Made by a program: the position numbers and the translations under genes
Source of the DNA: JABCPE02 sp963519075
GTDB lineage: Bacteria; Bacteroidota; Bacteroidia; Flavobacteriales; Weeksellaceae
NCBI GenBank assembly: GCA_963519075.1
Contig: CAUQMH010000085.1
Coordinates: 1-6,599, forward strand
Direction: 5' to 3'
Length of the DNA stretch: 6,599 nucleotides
Shown: in pieces, positions 5,406 to 6,599 of the stretch
How the letters are laid out: each line of letters starts with the position of its first letter
Numbering within the stretch: position 1 is the first letter of the stretch
The notes under the pieces: generated by a model
Told to the model about the DNA's origin: nothing
Database searches by the model: none
The model's input: only the letters and a program-made list of their open reading frames with translations

Positions 5406-6599
5406 TTATTTTTTGTTGTTTTTCTGTTGTTTTTGTTGCTCTTTCTGCTGTTCCTTCTTCTGTTCTTGTGCTTGTTCCATCAGCTCACGCATTTTTCTTT
5501 GGAATCGCCCTTCTTTAGCAGGTTTAGCTTTATTTTCCTGAATTTGAGCGTGAATTTTCTTTTCATCGATGATAAAGTGTTTGATGACAAGTACAATCAC
5601 GATGTTCAGAGCATTTGATACAAAATAGTACCAAGAAAGCCCAGATGCAGCAGAGTTCAGGAAGAACATGAATGTAACAGGGAAAATGTACATCAGAGGT
5701 CTCATGTCTGGCATTCCTTCTTGTCTTGGCGCCTGCATGTTTCCAGAAGTCATGATAGTGTAGATTAAAATAACCACCGTACACGCCACTGCAAAAATAC
5801 TCAAATGGTCTATTCCTAGGAAGTTAGATGGAATCTTGATGATATCATCATATGAAGATAAATCCTCTACGAACCAGAAGCTCTTGCCTCGGAAATCGAT
5901 ATAATTCGGGAAGAAACGGAATAACGCGTAGAAAATAGGCACCTGCATAAGGGCTGGAATACATCCCACCAGCTGATTGACTCCCGCATTTCTATACACC
6001 GCCAATACTTCCTGTTGTTTTTTCAGTGGGTCAGCATCTTTGTATTTTTCATTTACAGCATCTACTTCAGGTCGGATTACCCTCATCATCGCACTTAGTT
6101 TGTGCTGTTTGAACATGATAGGCGATAGGATAAGTTTAACCATAATAGTCAGCACTAAAATAGCCCAACCAGCCGTAAGTCCTAAATGATTTTGAATAAA
6201 TTCATAAATAGGGATAAAGAACCAAACATTGATAGTTCTGATGAATGACCACCCAAGCGGCAAGATTCTATCAAAGTTTTTATCATAGCTTTTAAGTAAA
6301 TCCAAATCTAATGGCATGAAATACCAAGAGAAACTTTCGTTAAACTCCTTGTTTCCAGAGAGATTTACTTCAGCTTTATAGTTGAAAGTTTTTAGATAAT
6401 TACCTTTGTCTATTGGTTCTTGGCTTCCTGTAGACTGTGTAAGTCCGTTTTTAGCCTCAAAAACAGTCGTGAAGAACTGGCTTTTCACACCGATCCAGTC
6501 TAGTGTTTCTTCGGTTTCGTTCATTTCACCGCTTCCATCATAATCATAGCTGGAATAGTTGTCAAATGAATAAACGAACTCCGTGTAGCCCTGCTGCTG
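5406..6599 (-). CDS. yidC: Membrane protein insertase YidC (N-terminus outside window)
   Basis: This is the C-terminal 397 residues of YidC, which inserts and folds inner-membrane proteins alone or with SecYEG. The frame stays open to the window edge. A Met at 6522-6524 is internal and not the start, because the peptide upstream (QQQGYTEFVYSFDNY...) continues the periplasmic beta-sandwich domain. After that domain (LDWIGVKSQFF...) come the core helices: an amphipathic and TM2 region with FIPIYEFI and AGWAILVLTIMVKLILSPIMF, the coiled cytoplasmic loop KLSAMMRVIRPEVDAVNEKY, then GVNQLVGCIPALMQVPIFYALFRFF, a segment around FAVACTVVILIYTIM, MRPLMYIFPVTFMFFLNSAASGLSWYYFVSN, and IVIVLVIKHFII. The lysine in TIMVKLILSP (codon 6135-6137) stands where E. 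coli has Arg366, keeping the positive charge of the substrate groove. The tail is long, basic and Gln/Lys-rich. TM1 and the first part of the periplasmic domain are missing only because the window ends. Confidence 0.97.
   Translation of the reverse strand, partial: QQQGYTEFVYSFDNYSSYDYDGSGEMNETEETLDWIGVKSQFFTTVFEAKNGLTQSTGSQEPIDKGNYLKTFNYKAEVNLSGNKEFNESFSWYFMPLDLDLLKSYDKNFDRILPLGWSFIRTINVWFFIPIYEFIQNHLGLTAGWAILVLTIMVKLILSPIMFKQHKLSAMMRVIRPEVDAVNEKYKDADPLKKQQEVLAVYRNAGVNQLVGCIPALMQVPIFYALFRFFPNYIDFRGKSFWFVEDLSSYDDIIKIPSNFLGIDHLSIFAVACTVVILIYTIMTSGNMQAPRQEGMPDMRPLMYIFPVTFMFFLNSAASGLSWYYFVSNALNIVIVLVIKHFIIDEKKIHAQIQENKAKPAKEGRFQRKMRELMEQAQEQKKEQQKEQQKQQKNNKK
5409..5465 (-). repeat. Low-complexity Lys/Gln/Glu tail of YidC
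   Basis: The last 19 codons of yidC encode EQKKEQQKEQQKQQKNNKK, a run of KEQQ-like units made from CAA/CAG, AAA/AAG and GAA codons. Long basic C-termini in YidC homologs that lack SecB-style partners are known to help ribosome binding. The imperfect triplet repetition could change length by slippage without breaking the frame when whole codons are gained or lost. Confidence 0.6.

Noticed and set aside
5427..5618. Leu/Phe-rich + strand frame that looks like a small membrane protein.
   Set aside because: It is the antisense reading of the Lys/Gln/Glu-rich YidC tail, whose codons give Leu/Phe on the other strand.

Overview
The window looks like a chromosomal piece of a low-GC Bacteroidota bacterium, most likely Flavobacteriales of the Weeksellaceae type (Chryseobacterium/Riemerella/Bergeyella-like). 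The reasons are AT-rich A/T leaders with no Shine-Dalgarno before the genes, the character of the YidC protein (Lys in the TM2 position that is Arg in E. coli, Lys/Gln-rich tail), and the aminotransferase and flavoprotein sequences. The genus is a guess from protein style, not a measured result.

Positions 1-4129 (+ strand) are the distal part of a tightly packed surface-glycan operon. In order it holds the C-terminal end of a GT4 glycosyltransferase, a small PglC-type phosphoglycosyl transferase, an unrecognised 112-residue protein, a sugar N-formyltransferase, a DegT/PglE-type PLP aminotransferase, dTDP-4-dehydrorhamnose 3,5-epimerase (rfbC), and an unrecognised membrane protein. Gaps between genes are 2-14 bases, and two junctions are ATGA start/stop overlaps. 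The apparent logic is that the aminotransferase puts a 4-amino group on a 4-keto-6-deoxy sugar nucleotide, the formyltransferase N-formylates it, the PglC-like enzyme moves the sugar phosphate onto undecaprenyl phosphate, and the GT4 enzyme extends it. The layout resembles the pgl (bacillosamine) arrangement, but a formyltransferase sits where an N-acetyltransferase (PglD) would be expected. The product may therefore be an N-formyl bacillosamine-like sugar, though a dTDP-Qui4N-type route is not excluded.

The 112-residue gene and the formyltransferase form a markedly AT-rich island (about 23% GC in the small gene) between flanks of about 35-55% GC. This suggests a swapped-in two-gene cassette. 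The small protein is the best candidate here for something undescribed, as a possible partner of the formyltransferase.

Positions 4126-6599 (- strand) hold two housekeeping-type genes convergent with the operon: an HI0933/YhiN-family flavoprotein, and most of yidC (membrane protein insertase), whose N-terminus lies beyond the window. A hairpin terminator lies between them. The glycan operon and the flavoprotein gene meet tail to tail with overlapping stop codons. A perfect 16-bp inverted repeat inside the last + strand gene may be the missing terminator for the flavoprotein transcript. No RNA genes, CRISPR arrays, insertion sequences or pseudogenes were found, and no non-coding stretch exceeds 75 bases.
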